DNA of 64,000 nucleotides. Source: Geminicoccaceae bacterium (GTDB lineage Bacteria; Pseudomonadota; Alphaproteobacteria; Geminicoccales; Geminicoccaceae). The position numbers and the translations under genes are program-made. Positions 26,659 to 35,696 of the stretch are shown here, piece by piece. The notes below the pieces were generated by a model. The model was given only the letters and a program-made list of their open reading frames with translations. It was not told where the DNA came from and ran no database searches. Position 1 is the stretch's first letter. Each line of letters begins with the position of its first letter. The stretch is taken from contig JANQPX010000033.1 in NCBI GenBank assembly GCA_028285265.1, forward strand, positions 176,809 through 240,808. The letters are read 5' to 3'.

Positions 26659-27789
26659 CTAATGCGTTGTTGTTGGGCCAGGTGACGAACCATTCCGGGC
26701 CGTAAGGCGAGCGACCGCCTGCTCTGCCGCCACGAGCGCTCCCTCAATCAAGCCAGGGCTTTGTTCAGCCGTTTCAGAGCCAGCGAACCACAAGCGGCCG
26801 CCAAACTGTGCCTCCCGGATAACGGCAGGACCGGGTTTGGGATGGTCGATCGGATCGGCTAGGTCACGTTGAACGGCGACCAATGGGTCCTTGGCCCAAT
26901 CTTTGATGTGAACCGACGTTGGGACATCACCAGCCTTCCCAAAGCAACGCTGCAGCTGATCACGGACATGGAGCTCCAAGTCTCCACCCAATTTGTTGCG
27001 CACGTCACTGGGCCACCCGACGAACCCGAACAAAGCGGCAGGCTTGCCGTCGGGTCCGCTGTGGTCATGAACCTCGACGAGCGGTCCAACACGGCTCAAA
27101 ATCCGTCCACTCTGGCCGCGTTCGCGCCAAAATGCCCGATCAAAGAAAGCGACCACCTTCGCGTGCTGCGCCATCCAAGTCGGCATCGCCCCCAGTGCTT
27201 GGCTCAATGCCTGCGGCAGGGCCGGTCGCCAGGCCATGCCCGTCAACGCAAGACGCGGTGGAAGAGCGACGATCAGGTCATCGACTGTAAAAACACCGGG
27301 CGAAACCTCGCCGCCGACCTTGAGTGCGATCCGATCACCAACGAAGTCCACTTCGACAACAGGTGAACCTGTCCTCAGGCTGGACGCAGGCAAGCGGGCT
27401 CTCAAACGGTCAACCATCGCCTGCGGGCCACCTAAGAGACGCTGATGACCGGATTGACCAGTCGAAAGAAGGCGTGGCTCCACCGGATGGTCTGGTCCAT
27501 GATCAAGAAGAGTCTCGCCCAGCTCGAACTGCTCGAAGGTCGCGAGGTCAAGCTTCTCCAGCCATCGCGTAATCGTCGGCTGAAACGCTGGCCATATCCA
27601 GGTTGGGCCAAGATCTGCCAGATAGCGACCCGTCCTATCGGTTACCGACTGGATGCGTCCGCCCGGGCGATCTCGCGCTTCAAACACGTGAACCGAGTAT
27701 CCCATGTCTGCCAACAGGACACCGGTCGCGAGGCCTGACAAACCCGCCCCGATAATGCCGATTTCGGCCCCCGAAGATCGGGACGTCAT
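26659..27789 (-). CDS. FAD-dependent amine oxidase
   Basis: Flavoprotein of about 376 residues from the monoamine oxidase/phytoene desaturase superfamily. The dinucleotide fold IGIIGAGLSGLATG is at the N-terminus, followed by VFEARDRPGGRIQS and LGPTWIWP. The C-terminal FAD contact is LWFAGSETAEQSPGLIEGAL. It is shorter than typical amine oxidases (about 430-450). I prefer ATG 27789, which overlaps a short leader frame; the alternative GTG at 27837 has no ribosome site. The gene is convergent with the acyl-CoA ligase and is not part of its operon. Substrate is unknown. Confidence 0.88.
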   Translation of the reverse strand: MTSRSSGAEIGIIGAGLSGLATGVLLADMGYSVHVFEARDRPGGRIQSVTDRTGRYLADLGPTWIWPAFQPTITRWLEKLDLATFEQFELGETLLDHGPDHPVEPRLLSTGQSGHQRLLGGPQAMVDRLRARLPASSLRTGSPVVEVDFVGDRIALKVGGEVSPGVFTVDDLIVALPPRLALTGMAWRPALPQALSQALGAMPTWMAQHAKVVAFFDRAFWRERGQSGRILSRVGPLVEVHDHSGPDGKPAALFGFVGWPSDVRNKLGGDLELHVRDQLQRCFGKAGDVPTSVHIKDWAKDPLVAVQRDLADPIDHPKPGPAVIREAQFGGRLWFAGSETAEQSPGLIEGALVAAEQAVARLTARNGSSPGPTTTH

Positions 27790-27821
27790 CGTCGCTGCTT
27801 CATTTGGGCCAAATGCGCCAT
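27786..27821 (-). CDS. Possible 11-residue leader peptide coupled to the amine oxidase
   Basis: Short frame MAHLAQMKQRR with a perfect GGAGG 9 bases before its ATG; its TGA overlaps the amine oxidase ATG as ATGA. The amine oxidase start itself has no good ribosome site. Translational coupling would explain this. It is only 11 codons, so chance is possible. Confidence 0.35.
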   Translation of the reverse strand: MAHLAQMKQRR

Positions 27822-27918
27822 CCCAACAAACCTCCACAGGTGTCGGCGGGCCATCATTAGATCAGCCGTGTCGACCATAGCGAACCATCTCATTGACGAT
27901 CGTTTCATTGTCGTAATA

Positions 27919-27934
27919 TATCTATCGATAGATA
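27919..27934. promoter_or_regulatory. 16-base perfect palindrome, candidate operator
   Basis: TATCTATCGATAGATA is a perfect inverted repeat with overlapping GATA units. It lies about 98 bases upstream of the amine oxidase leader. Symmetry and position suggest a dimeric repressor such as a TetR- or GntR-type protein; none is encoded next to it. Confidence 0.45.
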
Positions 27935-28074
27935 GATATCGTCAAGACCTGCCATGTCGTCGGTGATGTGACCTTCGTGCGTTAGATCGGACATGGATCA
28001 AAGAAGAGCAACGCCAACGCCCTCGCAACACCGGCAGCATCACGATGTCGGCGGGATCGGATGACTATCACCCC

Positions 28075-31000
28075 TTAGGCCGCGGTGGCGGGCTCAGCGT
28101 CGGGTTGGCTTTCCAGTTTCGGAATCGTAATGGTGATGATCGTCCCTTCGCCTACGGTACTTTTGACGTCGATCTTACCATCATGAAGATCGACGAACGC
28201 TCTGACCAGATGGAGACCAATGCCGCTACCCGGGATACCTGTCGACGTGGTGCCGCGAAAGAACTTGTCGAACAATCGGGAATGCTCAGCCTCAGGAATG
28301 CCAGGACCGTTATCGCGGACAGAGAGCTGAAGGTGGCCAGCGTCCTGGATGTGAGCGCTGACTTGAGTAACCGAGCCTTCAGGCGAATATTTGAGCGCAT
28401 TTGATAGGAGATTGGAGATGATCTGCCGCAGCAGATTGCCGTCAACAATGACTTGTTCCATTGATCCGCCCATGACAACCTCGATCGCATGTCGAGGAAA
28501 GGCCTCCTGATAGCCTGCTGCGATCTCGTTCACGGCGGCAGCGATATCGCAGTTCTCTGGTTCGAATGTGATCCGCCCCTCTTCGAGGTGCGCAGCATTG
28601 AGTACAGTCTCGATCAACGCGATCAGTCGTTCGACCGAGCCGCGCATAGTCGTGAGAATGCTGCATAACCGATCTGGCGCAATCGTATCAGCGCGCTTCA
28701 GGATTCGCTGCGCATTGCCATCGATAATCGAAAGCGGCGTTCGGAATTCATGACAAACCATGGAAACGAACTGGCGCTGTAATGCTGTCAGCTCCTGTTC
28801 CCTCTTGAAGGCTTCTTCGAGGTGAATGGTCTTATCTTGGAGGTCGCTAAAGAGCCGCGCATTCTGCAGAGCGATCGCTGCCTGCGTCGCGAGAAATCCA
28901 AGGACATCGAGACGCTCGTCACTGAACACACCGGAAGCGAGGCTGTTCTCGAGATAGACGACAGCAATCAACTCACCTTGGTTCAAAGCGGGAATGACCA
29001 AACGGCTGGCACGATCAACGCCCGCCTCATCGTCACGATCAAGGGCAATCGGTGGCGGTCTGTCTCTATCGACAATGATCTGTTCGCAGCTGCGCACGGC
29101 ATAACGCACCAGAGTCTGTTCGAGACTATCCGGCATCGATGTCGCACTGGAATCGGAAGCAGGCCCACCCTCGCCCAGATCACAAGACGCTGCTCGAGAC
29201 CATTCCTCGTCCTTCAGCACATAGAGATAGCCGCGATCAGCGCCGGCATTTTCAGAAATAACGCCAATGATCCGATCTAGAAGCTGCTCAAGTTTCTGAT
29301 GTTGGATCAGCGCATGAGCGGCCTTGAGAATAGACGATAGATCCAGGGTCTCTCCGAATGATGCACGAGAGCTTTCCGAACCATGCGTGCTGGTGGCAAG
29401 ACTGCGTCTGCTGCGAACGCACGCCTCCTCGGACTCAACCCATGACGTTAGAAACTGGGTTTGAATAACCTCTGCCTTGGCTGTCGCGCCCCAGTTCAAA
29501 TAACCATCATGCGCATCGCGGAGGTAAGGTTGGGCAAGCCGCGTCTTGCCCCAGGAAAGCAAAAAGCGACCAGCATGCTCATTAGCAAGCGCCAACTCAT
29601 GCCAACAACCCGCCGTACGAGCCGCATTGATCGCCTCGTCATACAGATCAAGAGCCTTCGCCTTGTCGCCATCGAGCCTGGCCACTTCGGCATCGAGCAG
29701 GAGTCGTTTATGTCGGACATTCGATGGACAGGCTTCGGCCCAACTTACTAGTCGATCAAGCAGGCTGAGGGCGAGACTACGATAGCGCGCGCGCCTTTCG
29801 GGATCAGCAGTTTCCGCGAGGGCCACGGCCATAAGGCCGGCATGAAAGATACTTGCTGGAACTTTGTTCGCGTGGCTCGGCACCTTGGCCTCGATAAAGG
29901 CGTGCTTGTCGACCAAAGCTTCGTAGCGATCGCGCTGCTGCCAGAGGATCGCAAGCCGCATGCAGCTGGCATGATACCAGGCGAGATAGTAGGGCTTATC
30001 GGCATAAGCCTCGAGAAATGCTGCTTCACTGAACTGATCATCGTCCAGAACGGCGCAGTCGGTGGTTTGCCCCTGCAGACTTCTTATGGGCTGCAGAACG
30101 GCAATCCGCAGCGCGCTCAAATTGTCGACATTGCCGATCTGCTGCAGAAACGCTGCATGGTCATTGGCGATCGCTAAGAGATCATGCAGATTTCGACCGT
30201 AAGCCAAGCGCTCGGCACCGCTCTGCTGCATCATGAACCCAACGGTCAGATGATTCCCGGCTTCAAGCCCCGAACGATATGCTGCTTCATAATAAGGTTC
30301 AGTCTCGCGAAGAGGTCGGCTCCAACCAAGCACGTCAGCAGCGAAGATGTAATTGGTCATGCCCGTAACATCGGGGTCGTCAAAGCGCTCACAGAGGCCG
30401 ACGGCAATCTCACCAAAACGAAAGGCGAGATCGTAGTCCTTCAATCGAACCGTGGCGACCAGGCCGAAGCCGACAAAGCCGAACGGCGATAAGTCGGCGA
30501 CACCACGTTCAATCGAGAGAGTCGTCATTTTCGTCAGTGCGAGAAGCGCGAGCGGCGTTTCACCGGCACGCCAAGCTGCATAAAAGGCGATCTGCAAAAG
30601 ACGAAGCATTTCATCTGAAAGGCTATCCTCCGCCGACCGGTAATCGCCAAGGCATCCGACACCCTGCTCGTCGACAAATCGCCGAACGACACCAATTTCG
30701 CGATCAAGGAACTGCTCGCTTGCCGCCGAGTCACTCGGGATGTCCCAGCCCAACTCCGCCAAGCATGTCCTCAAGACATCCAACGCCTCGTGATTTCTGC
30801 CTTGGAGCTGAAATTGTGTCGCTTGAACACGAAAGATCTTCGCCCTATCCAGAACTCCATCAGCATGCGCCAAGGCTCTGGGGTAGAGATCTTCCGCCAA
30901 GGCGAAGTCACCATTCAAGAAGGCGACTTCCGAACCATTCAAATAAAGGCCGTACATTATGGCATAGTGATCTGACCAGGCGTCGTCAGAGGCCAGATCG

Positions 31001-33438
31001 CGGCCCTTTTGGAAGAACTTTGTGGCAGCACTGAACGCGGTTGCCTCCTTGGCCTTCAATCCAGCGCGTCGATTGAGGTCGATCACACGCCAGCGCCAGG
31101 TTGCACCCTCGACATCCTGCGAAAAGTCCCGTTTATGATTGAGCTGTGCTGTGAGCTCAAACACCCTCATGTCGCGTTGAGCCTCGTCCCAAGCGCACCA
31201 CCATCTTTCGCCGATCAGCCAATGGTTTTGCGCTCGCGTGCCTGCTGGAATCAATTCATAGGCAGCTTGCTGAACCCGATCGTGCAGGAAACGAAATCCG
31301 ACGTCAGCTTGCTGCATCAAATCGACCAGATCGGGACGGCCACAACCGTCACACTCCGGAAAAATGAGGCCTTCGCGCAAGGCTGGCCAAAGGGCGTTTG
31401 AAAGCTCTTCAGGCCCTAGAGCAGACGCTGTGGCAAGGTCCGTCAGTTTGAAGCGGTTCCCAAGACAAGCGGCGAGACCAAGGCTTTGCTGGGTTTCCGA
31501 TGGCTGATCGCTCAGGCGACCCATCATGAATTCGACAACATCGTCCGTCAGAACGGTGGCTTGGATATGATCTATGTCGTAGCTGACATGTCCCGCCTCG
31601 GTTCCGATCAGTCCTTGCCGATGGATGTCACTCAGCATTTGGGCAACGAAGAAAGGATTGCCACCCGTGCGTTGCTGCAGCAATCCTGCAAGTGGTGCAG
31701 CGACTTCCGGCGAATCATCCAGCGCGTCAGCGACGAGCTCAATCAAATCGCTCTCTTTGAGGGCCCCCAACGTTAACCTGATAAGCGGGCACCCATTTCG
31801 TTCTATGGCTTGGAGGCTTCCAAGCAGAGGATGGCCTCGGTCAACCTCGTTGGCGCGATAGGCACCAATGAAAAGCAAGCCCGTGATCTGACCAGAGACC
31901 GTTTCCAACAACTCGAGCGTGGGCTGATCAGCCCATTGCAGGTCATCGAGGAAGAGGACCAGGGGCTGACCATCTTGCCGGAGCGCGGTCAGGACACGAA
32001 GGAACAAACCCTTCAGTCGCTGTTTAGCGGCAGCAGCCGAAAGCGTCGGCAGCCGAGGCTGCTCACCAACGATCGGCGCTAAAGCGGGCGCCATCTCCAA
32101 AATTAAGCGCCCCTCGGATCCCAACGCGCTATCAAGGCGGCTTCGCCAGCCATCGAGTGTCGCGTCATCGAGCACAAGCCACTGCCGTGCCAGGGCGTCC
32201 AATGCCTGGCCGAGAGCGCTGAACGGTACATTTCGATTGAACTGATCGAACTTGCCACGGAGAAAGAGACCACGCTGACGCAGGATGAGCTTTTGCAGCT
32301 CATTGACCAAAGCCGTTTTGCCGATGCCGGATCGTCCAGCAATGAGCACGGCCTCACTCCCCTTGGCCGCGACGCGCTCGAAAGCTTGAGTGAGGGTCTG
32401 ACGTTCGCCATCGCGACCATAGAGCTTCTCAGGCATGCGAAATTGCCGACTACGATCGCCGACGGCGATCGAGAAGCTCTCAATCTGACGATCACGCGTC
32501 AATCTTGCCTGGCACGTCATCAGATCTGCCAACAGTGTCGAAGCGGTCTGATAGCGATCCTCGGCATTTTTCTCCAGAAGTCGCGCCACAATATCCGCTA
32601 ACACCGGCGGCAGATCCGCCCGCACTTCATCGAGACGGGCCGGTCTTTGCGCGACGTGAGCGTAGACCATGGCCAAGGGATCCGTCGCCTCGAAAGGCAG
32701 ACGACCGGTCAAAAGCTGGTAGAGCGTGACTCCCACAGAATAGAGATCAGTGCGCTCATCGAGACCGCGGTTGGTTCGACCCGTCTGTTCCGGCGACATG
32801 TAGGCCGCCGTCCCGGAAACTTGTCCTCCGATCACAGGTGGGACGGTTTCGCGCGGCAGCATGGTCGCAGCTGCGAAGTCGATCAGAGCCAACCGCTCCG
32901 ACGTTAGGTCCACAACGATGTTCGCGGGTTTGATGTCCTTATGCACGATATGGGCTTCGTGCAGTTCCACAAGGGCGGCTGCCAACTGCACACCGATCGA
33001 TAAGGCCTGAGCGAGGGTAACTGGCGTCGCCTGTATCAGCGTCTCAAGATCGGACCCAGGCATCTCTTCCATAATGAGCGCCGTACCGACATCAAGGCTT
33101 TCGCAGCCGATGGCTCTGGGAGCAAAATCGCTTGTTACCGTCCGCAGAATCTTGAATTCATTCTGCGCGCGCCGGCGATCGTCCGCCGTTTGACAGGCCT
33201 CAAGACGCGCCTTGATGACAACGGGAAGACCATCTGAATTCCGACAGCCTCGAACGACCAACCGCTCGGGTCTGTGATGAAGCACATCGCCTAAAGCATA
33301 GCCTGACAGACTGGTGTCAAGAAGACGTCGTGGATCATCCCGCGCATAACGCTCGCTTCGACCGCTTTTGGTTGAAAGGCCTGTCAAGCCACCAACTCCC
33401 ACAAGGCGTCTAGCTCGCGATTTGCGCAAGCCCTGCAC
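28075..33438 (-). CDS. Giant Ser/Thr protein kinase - AAA ATPase - GAF - histidine kinase
   Basis: 1787-residue multidomain signalling protein. A PknB-like kinase domain (about 45-310) has Lys ~76, HKDIKPAN (166-173) and DFA (187-189) in place of DFG. An AAA/STAND-type ATPase follows, with Walker A AGRSGIGKT (~367) and Walker B LVLFLDDLQWAD (~493). Helical TPR-like repeats fill about 700-1300. A GAF domain lies at about 1370-1510. The histidine kinase core has CHEFRTPL (His ~1563), then N-box LLSNALKYS, DNGPGIP and GSGIGLHLV. There is no transmembrane segment or receiver domain. The start is uncertain: GTG 33438 lacks a site, and a TTG about 17 codons in has GGGAG upstream. This domain order is a known cyanobacterial/rhizobial type; its targets are unknown. 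Confidence 0.9.
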   Translation of the reverse strand: MQGLRKSRARRLVGVGGLTGLSTKSGRSERYARDDPRRLLDTSLSGYALGDVLHHRPERLVVRGCRNSDGLPVVIKARLEACQTADDRRRAQNEFKILRTVTSDFAPRAIGCESLDVGTALIMEEMPGSDLETLIQATPVTLAQALSIGVQLAAALVELHEAHIVHKDIKPANIVVDLTSERLALIDFAAATMLPRETVPPVIGGQVSGTAAYMSPEQTGRTNRGLDERTDLYSVGVTLYQLLTGRLPFEATDPLAMVYAHVAQRPARLDEVRADLPPVLADIVARLLEKNAEDRYQTASTLLADLMTCQARLTRDRQIESFSIAVGDRSRQFRMPEKLYGRDGERQTLTQAFERVAAKGSEAVLIAGRSGIGKTALVNELQKLILRQRGLFLRGKFDQFNRNVPFSALGQALDALARQWLVLDDATLDGWRSRLDSALGSEGRLILEMAPALAPIVGEQPRLPTLSAAAAKQRLKGLFLRVLTALRQDGQPLVLFLDDLQWADQPTLELLETVSGQITGLLFIGAYRANEVDRGHPLLGSLQAIERNGCPLIRLTLGALKESDLIELVADALDDSPEVAAPLAGLLQQRTGGNPFFVAQMLSDIHRQGLIGTEAGHVSYDIDHIQATVLTDDVVEFMMGRLSDQPSETQQSLGLAACLGNRFKLTDLATASALGPEELSNALWPALREGLIFPECDGCGRPDLVDLMQQADVGFRFLHDRVQQAAYELIPAGTRAQNHWLIGERWWCAWDEAQRDMRVFELTAQLNHKRDFSQDVEGATWRWRVIDLNRRAGLKAKEATAFSAATKFFQKGRDLASDDAWSDHYAIMYGLYLNGSEVAFLNGDFALAEDLYPRALAHADGVLDRAKIFRVQATQFQLQGRNHEALDVLRTCLAELGWDIPSDSAASEQFLDREIGVVRRFVDEQGVGCLGDYRSAEDSLSDEMLRLLQIAFYAAWRAGETPLALLALTKMTTLSIERGVADLSPFGFVGFGLVATVRLKDYDLAFRFGEIAVGLCERFDDPDVTGMTNYIFAADVLGWSRPLRETEPYYEAAYRSGLEAGNHLTVGFMMQQSGAERLAYGRNLHDLLAIANDHAAFLQQIGNVDNLSALRIAVLQPIRSLQGQTTDCAVLDDDQFSEAAFLEAYADKPYYLAWYHASCMRLAILWQQRDRYEALVDKHAFIEAKVPSHANKVPASIFHAGLMAVALAETADPERRARYRSLALSLLDRLVSWAEACPSNVRHKRLLLDAEVARLDGDKAKALDLYDEAINAARTAGCWHELALANEHAGRFLLSWGKTRLAQPYLRDAHDGYLNWGATAKAEVIQTQFLTSWVESEEACVRSRRSLATSTHGSESSRASFGETLDLSSILKAAHALIQHQKLEQLLDRIIGVISENAGADRGYLYVLKDEEWSRAASCDLGEGGPASDSSATSMPDSLEQTLVRYAVRSCEQIIVDRDRPPPIALDRDDEAGVDRASRLVIPALNQGELIAVVYLENSLASGVFSDERLDVLGFLATQAAIALQNARLFSDLQDKTIHLEEAFKREQELTALQRQFVSMVCHEFRTPLSIIDGNAQRILKRADTIAPDRLCSILTTMRGSVERLIALIETVLNAAHLEEGRITFEPENCDIAAAVNEIAAGYQEAFPRHAIEVVMGGSMEQVIVDGNLLRQIISNLLSNALKYSPEGSVTQVSAHIQDAGHLQLSVRDNGPGIPEAEHSRLFDKFFRGTTSTGIPGSGIGLHLVRAFVDLHDGKIDVKSTVGEGTIITITIPKLESQPDAEPATAA

Positions 33439-33703
33439 CGAACGCCGTCACATCGTGGCAGCTGCCAAAGCCAGCCCACCACATGGCAGACTAGGTCGAC
33501 GGGGTTTCAAAGTGGTTAACATCTATCAACCAACATTGGCGGATAAAGATCCATGAAGAACAGCAATTGTTCGATGCCAAAGCCGACCCCGAACGGACGA
33601 TGATTTTGCGGCGAGCGTCCCGTTTTTTTGTTCATTTTTTATTGTCGCCGTGTACAAGTCGACAGCTCCAAGCTTCATAGCCACCTGGGCAAACGGGACC
33701 TGC
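33439..33703. other. Divergent intergenic region, kinase / HMA-MauE gene
   Basis: Spacer between divergent genes, containing an AT-rich stretch around 33623-33650 (GTTTTTTTGTTCATTTTTTATTG) that could serve as a promoter for the rightward gene; no palindrome or hairpin stands out. Confidence 0.35.
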
Positions 33704-34468
33704 ATGGCGATCGCAGACACTGAGCATTATGACGATCAATCCGTTACAAAAGCCGAGATTCGGACTGAGCGCTTTCTCGTTCAAGGCGTGCGTTGTGGTT
33801 CATGCGTCAACAAAATCGAAACCGCTCTCGTTTCAGAACCCCACATCAAGAGCGCCAGCTTTGACAGCGATCGGCAGAACCTGACACTAATCCATAACCT
33901 CGACGCCCCTCTGGCCGATCTCAATGCCTTTCTAGCCTCACTTGGCGCATATCGCGCCGAAGAAAGGAGCCTGACCCGGCTCTTTCAGGCCAGGATTATC
34001 CATTATCGGCCGCTGATCGTGATGACGTGTTTTGTCATCATCTTCGGCTCGGTGATGCAGGGCCTTCAAGGCTGGCAGGGACATGGCTTCATGGGTGATC
34101 TCATGGCAGGTTATTTCTTGCTTTTTGGTATGCTCAAGGTCGCTAATCGTAGAGCCTTCGCATCGGCCTATGCCCGCTATGATGCTCTTGCCAGCAGAAG
34201 CGCTGCCTATGCAGCCACCTACCCATTTCTTGAGGTCAGTATCGGCGTCATCTACTTAATTTGGCCCGAATCGCTGCTACTCAATCTGCTTGTTGGTGTC
34301 CTTATGCTCGAAAAAGCCTGGAGCGTTCACCAAGCTCTTGCTCGTGGACAGAGCCTTCAATGCGCCTGCCTCGGAGGCTACTTCAGCATCCCAATCTCTA
34401 AAGTTACGATCCTCGAAGACCTTCTGATGGCGTGCATGGCGGGCGCGATGATTGTCGGGCTGAGCTGA
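33704..34468 (+). CDS. Heavy-metal-associated domain fused to MauE/DoxX-like membrane protein
   Basis: 254-residue protein. Residues ~20-85 form a heavy-metal-associated domain with GVRCGSC (Cys31, Cys34) followed by a helix. The rest has four hydrophobic segments resembling MauE, the membrane protein needed for disulfide-rich methylamine dehydrogenase maturation, including a CACLGGYF Cys motif near residue 220. The arrangement suggests metal or electron delivery across the membrane (inference). I use ATG 33704; a GTG at 33650 would add 18 residues. It is the first gene of a copper-related neighbourhood, opposite in strand to the small peptide genes. Confidence 0.82.
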   Translation: MAIADTEHYDDQSVTKAEIRTERFLVQGVRCGSCVNKIETALVSEPHIKSASFDSDRQNLTLIHNLDAPLADLNAFLASLGAYRAEERSLTRLFQARIIHYRPLIVMTCFVIIFGSVMQGLQGWQGHGFMGDLMAGYFLLFGMLKVANRRAFASAYARYDALASRSAAYAATYPFLEVSIGVIYLIWPESLLLNLLVGVLMLEKAWSVHQALARGQSLQCACLGGYFSIPISKVTILEDLLMACMAGAMIVGLS

Positions 34469-34475
34469 AGAACAT

Positions 34476-34499
34476 CGAGCCCGGTTCAAACCGGGCTCG
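34476..34499. terminator. Bidirectional terminator hairpin between convergent genes
   Basis: An 11-pair GC-rich stem, CGAGCCCGGTT pairing with AACCGGGCTCG, with a two-base gap. It lies 8 bases after the HMA-MauE stop and 27 bases after the end of the opposing peptide gene, so it can serve both transcripts. Confidence 0.75.
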
Positions 34500-34525
34500 A
34501 CTAAGGCCTCTCAACGCTAGCGCCT

Positions 34526-34639
34526 TCACTTCGCAACGGCACTCAGCGGCAAATAAATCGAGACGATGTTGCCGTTCTTGTCGATCGCAATCAAATTGCA
34601 GCCACCACAACCACATCCCGCAACGATATAGTAGCTCAT
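34526..34639 (-). CDS. 37-residue Cys-rich small peptide
   Basis: Small open frame whose N-terminus reads MSYYIVAGCGCGGCNL, with four Cys in eight residues, then a hydrophilic IDKNGNIVS and a hydrophobic tail. AGGGAGAAATCG gives an excellent ribosome site. It begins 13 bases after the membrane-protein gene at 34653-35018 and ends at the shared terminator, so it is the second gene of a two-gene operon. CGCGGC could bind Cu, Zn or an Fe-S cluster, or be a modified precursor peptide (inference). I do not recognise the family. Confidence 0.65.
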   Translation of the reverse strand: MSYYIVAGCGCGGCNLIAIDKNGNIVSIYLPLSAVAK

Positions 34640-34652
34640 CGATTTCTCCCTC

Positions 34653-35018
34653 TTAACCGACGCACCAGTTACAAAAGAATGGCGCGTCGGGACTGATGAA
34701 GGCTTGCCAATAGACGTAGCCGATCCCTCTGGTGAGCACGCAGTCCTGGCCGGTCGCCTGAAGCATGACGACGTGCGTGATCGTCGCCATGACACAAGCG
34801 GCGGCGGGAAACTGAAGCAGCCGCAGAGGGTGACGGTTCCTTAGAACATGGAGGAGTTGCGCACCCAAAAACACCCATGTTATCAGCACAATGAAACTTG
34901 CGACATTCGCAACAGGCTGAAGCACTACGAGTGATGATGCGAATAAAATTAGAAGTGTTACAAAACAACACCAGGGCACATAAGGAAGATATGCTGTCAA
35001 TCTTCGCTGTTGATCCAT
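34653..35018 (-). CDS. Small membrane protein ending in a Cys-x-x-Cys motif
   Basis: 121-residue protein with about three transmembrane segments (from ~12, ~40 and ~72). The C-terminal tail reads DAPFFCNWCVG, putting a CxxC pair at the very end. ATG 35018 has GGAGTG upstream; the longer frame starting 14 codons earlier has no site. It is co-transcribed with the Cys-rich peptide and diverges from the DUF2946-like gene. I do not recognise a family. The CxxC and neighbourhood suggest metal or thiol handling (inference). Confidence 0.65.
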   Translation of the reverse strand: MDQQRRLTAYLPYVPWCCFVTLLILFASSLVVLQPVANVASFIVLITWVFLGAQLLHVLRNRHPLRLLQFPAAACVMATITHVVMLQATGQDCVLTRGIGYVYWQAFISPDAPFFCNWCVG

Positions 35019-35172
35019 ATGAACACTCCACTGAGTGTTGATCAACCTTCGTTCGAACAAGTAATGAAGATAGAATGAACAACTATTAGTGACAAGTCTC
35101 TGCGTTCATTTTGTCGCGTTGCAGAATCCGGCACTCTTGCTACAGTAGCGATCTTGTGGTTTTGGAGCTGGC
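35019..35172. promoter_or_regulatory. Divergent promoter region in the copper-related group
   Basis: 154-base AT-richer spacer between the leftward membrane protein and rightward DUF2946-like gene; it should contain both promoters. No exact CueR-type or other palindrome found by eye. Confidence 0.4.
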
Positions 35173-35565
35173 ATGCGGTCTTCGACGACATATCGCAGCA
35201 TTGTTGGGTTGATCATCATGGCGCTTTTGGTGCAGCCATGGCTCAGCCAATATGCTGTTGCAAAAGCGTCGGATTCGCTAGATTCTCTGGTGATCTGCAC
35301 CGCAACAGGCTTCAAGGTGATTGAAGCGCCTTCGGGCGATTGGGGTTCGGATCAACCAACTGAACCACCAGCGCACCATGGAGAGGCAGCACTCAACTGT
35401 GCCGCGTGTCTCATCCAGGCGCTCGGCAAGCTGGATGGCACAAGCAGAGCCGATCCACCTAGCCTTCATGGCTATTCGTCCGCTGAGATAAGCGCCGTCG
35501 ATCTCTGGATCGCTGAGCCGTGTTGCCATCGGCGTCTAGGCAGCCGAGGACCGCCACAGATCTAA
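35173..35565 (+). CDS. DUF2946-like secreted protein
   Basis: 130-residue protein. The hydrophobic N-terminal segment (about 10-30) acts as a signal or anchor. The motif VICTATGF and the later ALNCAACLIQ with CxxC fit DUF2946-type proteins, which commonly sit beside copper genes. It is preceded by GGAGCT and followed by the PCu(A)C and SCO1 genes on the same strand. The C-terminal His/Cys residues (PCCHRR) may contribute to metal binding. The family assignment is moderate. Confidence 0.65.
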   Translation: MRSSTTYRSIVGLIIMALLVQPWLSQYAVAKASDSLDSLVICTATGFKVIEAPSGDWGSDQPTEPPAHHGEAALNCAACLIQALGKLDGTSRADPPSLHGYSSAEISAVDLWIAEPCCHRRLGSRGPPQI

Positions 35566-35696
35566 TCGTTCCCCGACGACGACGTTGTACGCTCGGCAGC
35601 GACTTATGCGCTCGTCGCCCGTACGACGCTAAGCCATGCAACACTTTATAACGACGGCAAAGGACGGCATGCCCTGCCCCTTTGCCCGTGGAGACG

